From contig CANGIS010000014.1 of the NCBI GenBank assembly GCA_947454055.1, positions 1 to 58,472 of the forward strand: a stretch of DNA of 58,472 nucleotides. The letters are read 5' to 3'. The notes beneath the pieces were generated by a model, which saw nothing but the letters and a program-made list of their open reading frames with translations, made no database searches and was not told where the DNA came from. The number at the start of each line of letters is the position of its first letter. Within the stretch, counting starts at the first letter, position 1. Shown here piece after piece: positions 58,464-58,472 of the stretch. Made by a program: the position numbers and the translations under genes. This stretch comes from Hyphomicrobiales bacterium (GTDB lineage: Bacteria; Pseudomonadota; Alphaproteobacteria; Rhizobiales; Beijerinckiaceae).

Positions 58464-58472
58464 AATGGGTTG

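Overview
The window looks like chromosomal DNA of an alphaproteobacterium, most likely order Hyphomicrobiales (Rhizobiales). The grounds are moderately high GC, the trxB-lsrB pair, a MarR/OmpR-type petP-petR pair, alphaproteobacterial forms of RpoD and DnaG, and carA, carB and greA near dnaG and rpoD. No rRNA, tRNA, CRISPR array, transposase or prophage gene was seen, so mobility shows only as small toxin-antitoxin pairs, a type III restriction-modification pair and dispersed intergenic repeats.

Layout. 1-8346: a divergent surface-polysaccharide cluster. One arm holds a DegT-type aminotransferase (cut by the window edge), an epimerase, a WbpD-like acetyltransferase and a WbpB-like dehydrogenase. 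The other holds a glycosyltransferase, a WbpA-like UDP-GlcNAc dehydrogenase and a 905-residue exported protein of unknown function. Together they suggest synthesis of a UDP-GlcNAc-derived di-acetamido uronic acid. 8389-11133: thiOSGE under a TPP riboswitch. 11289-11818: a BrnT/BrnA toxin-antitoxin pair. 11856-20779: mtnA, mtnK, a class II aldolase with a histone-H1-like tail and an FGGY kinase, divergent from a complete sugar ABC importer; this reads as uptake and breakdown of 5-methylthioribose or related 5-deoxy sugars through a DHAP-shunt type route. 20945-25704: malate synthase, a riboswitch-controlled CytX-like transporter and an MFS exporter.

25701-27791 encodes the most unusual protein here: three tandem voltage-sensor domains followed by one potassium-type pore. 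27900-32478: a small hypothetical gene, rpoD and dnaG. 32551-37400: a type III restriction-modification pair bordered by intergenic repeats and lying in opposite orientation between dnaG and the GatB/YqeY gene. 37398-46087: yqeY, carA, a TumE-like toxin-antitoxin pair, gtrA, carB, greA, a lipoprotein and an ELM1-family protein. 46105-48875: a 2OG-Fe(II) oxygenase, trxB and lsrB. 48943-49595: an MntA/HepT pair. 49664-54129: an aminotransferase, a 47-residue secreted peptide with its own terminator, and uvrB. 54242-55851: a TetR regulator divergent from a short-chain dehydrogenase, with two matching palindromic operators between them. 55856-58463: petP, petR and a sensor kinase in one operon.

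All identifications rest on reading the translated sequences and recalled family features; no database search was run. Start sites were often moved to an internal codon preceded by a good ribosome binding site.
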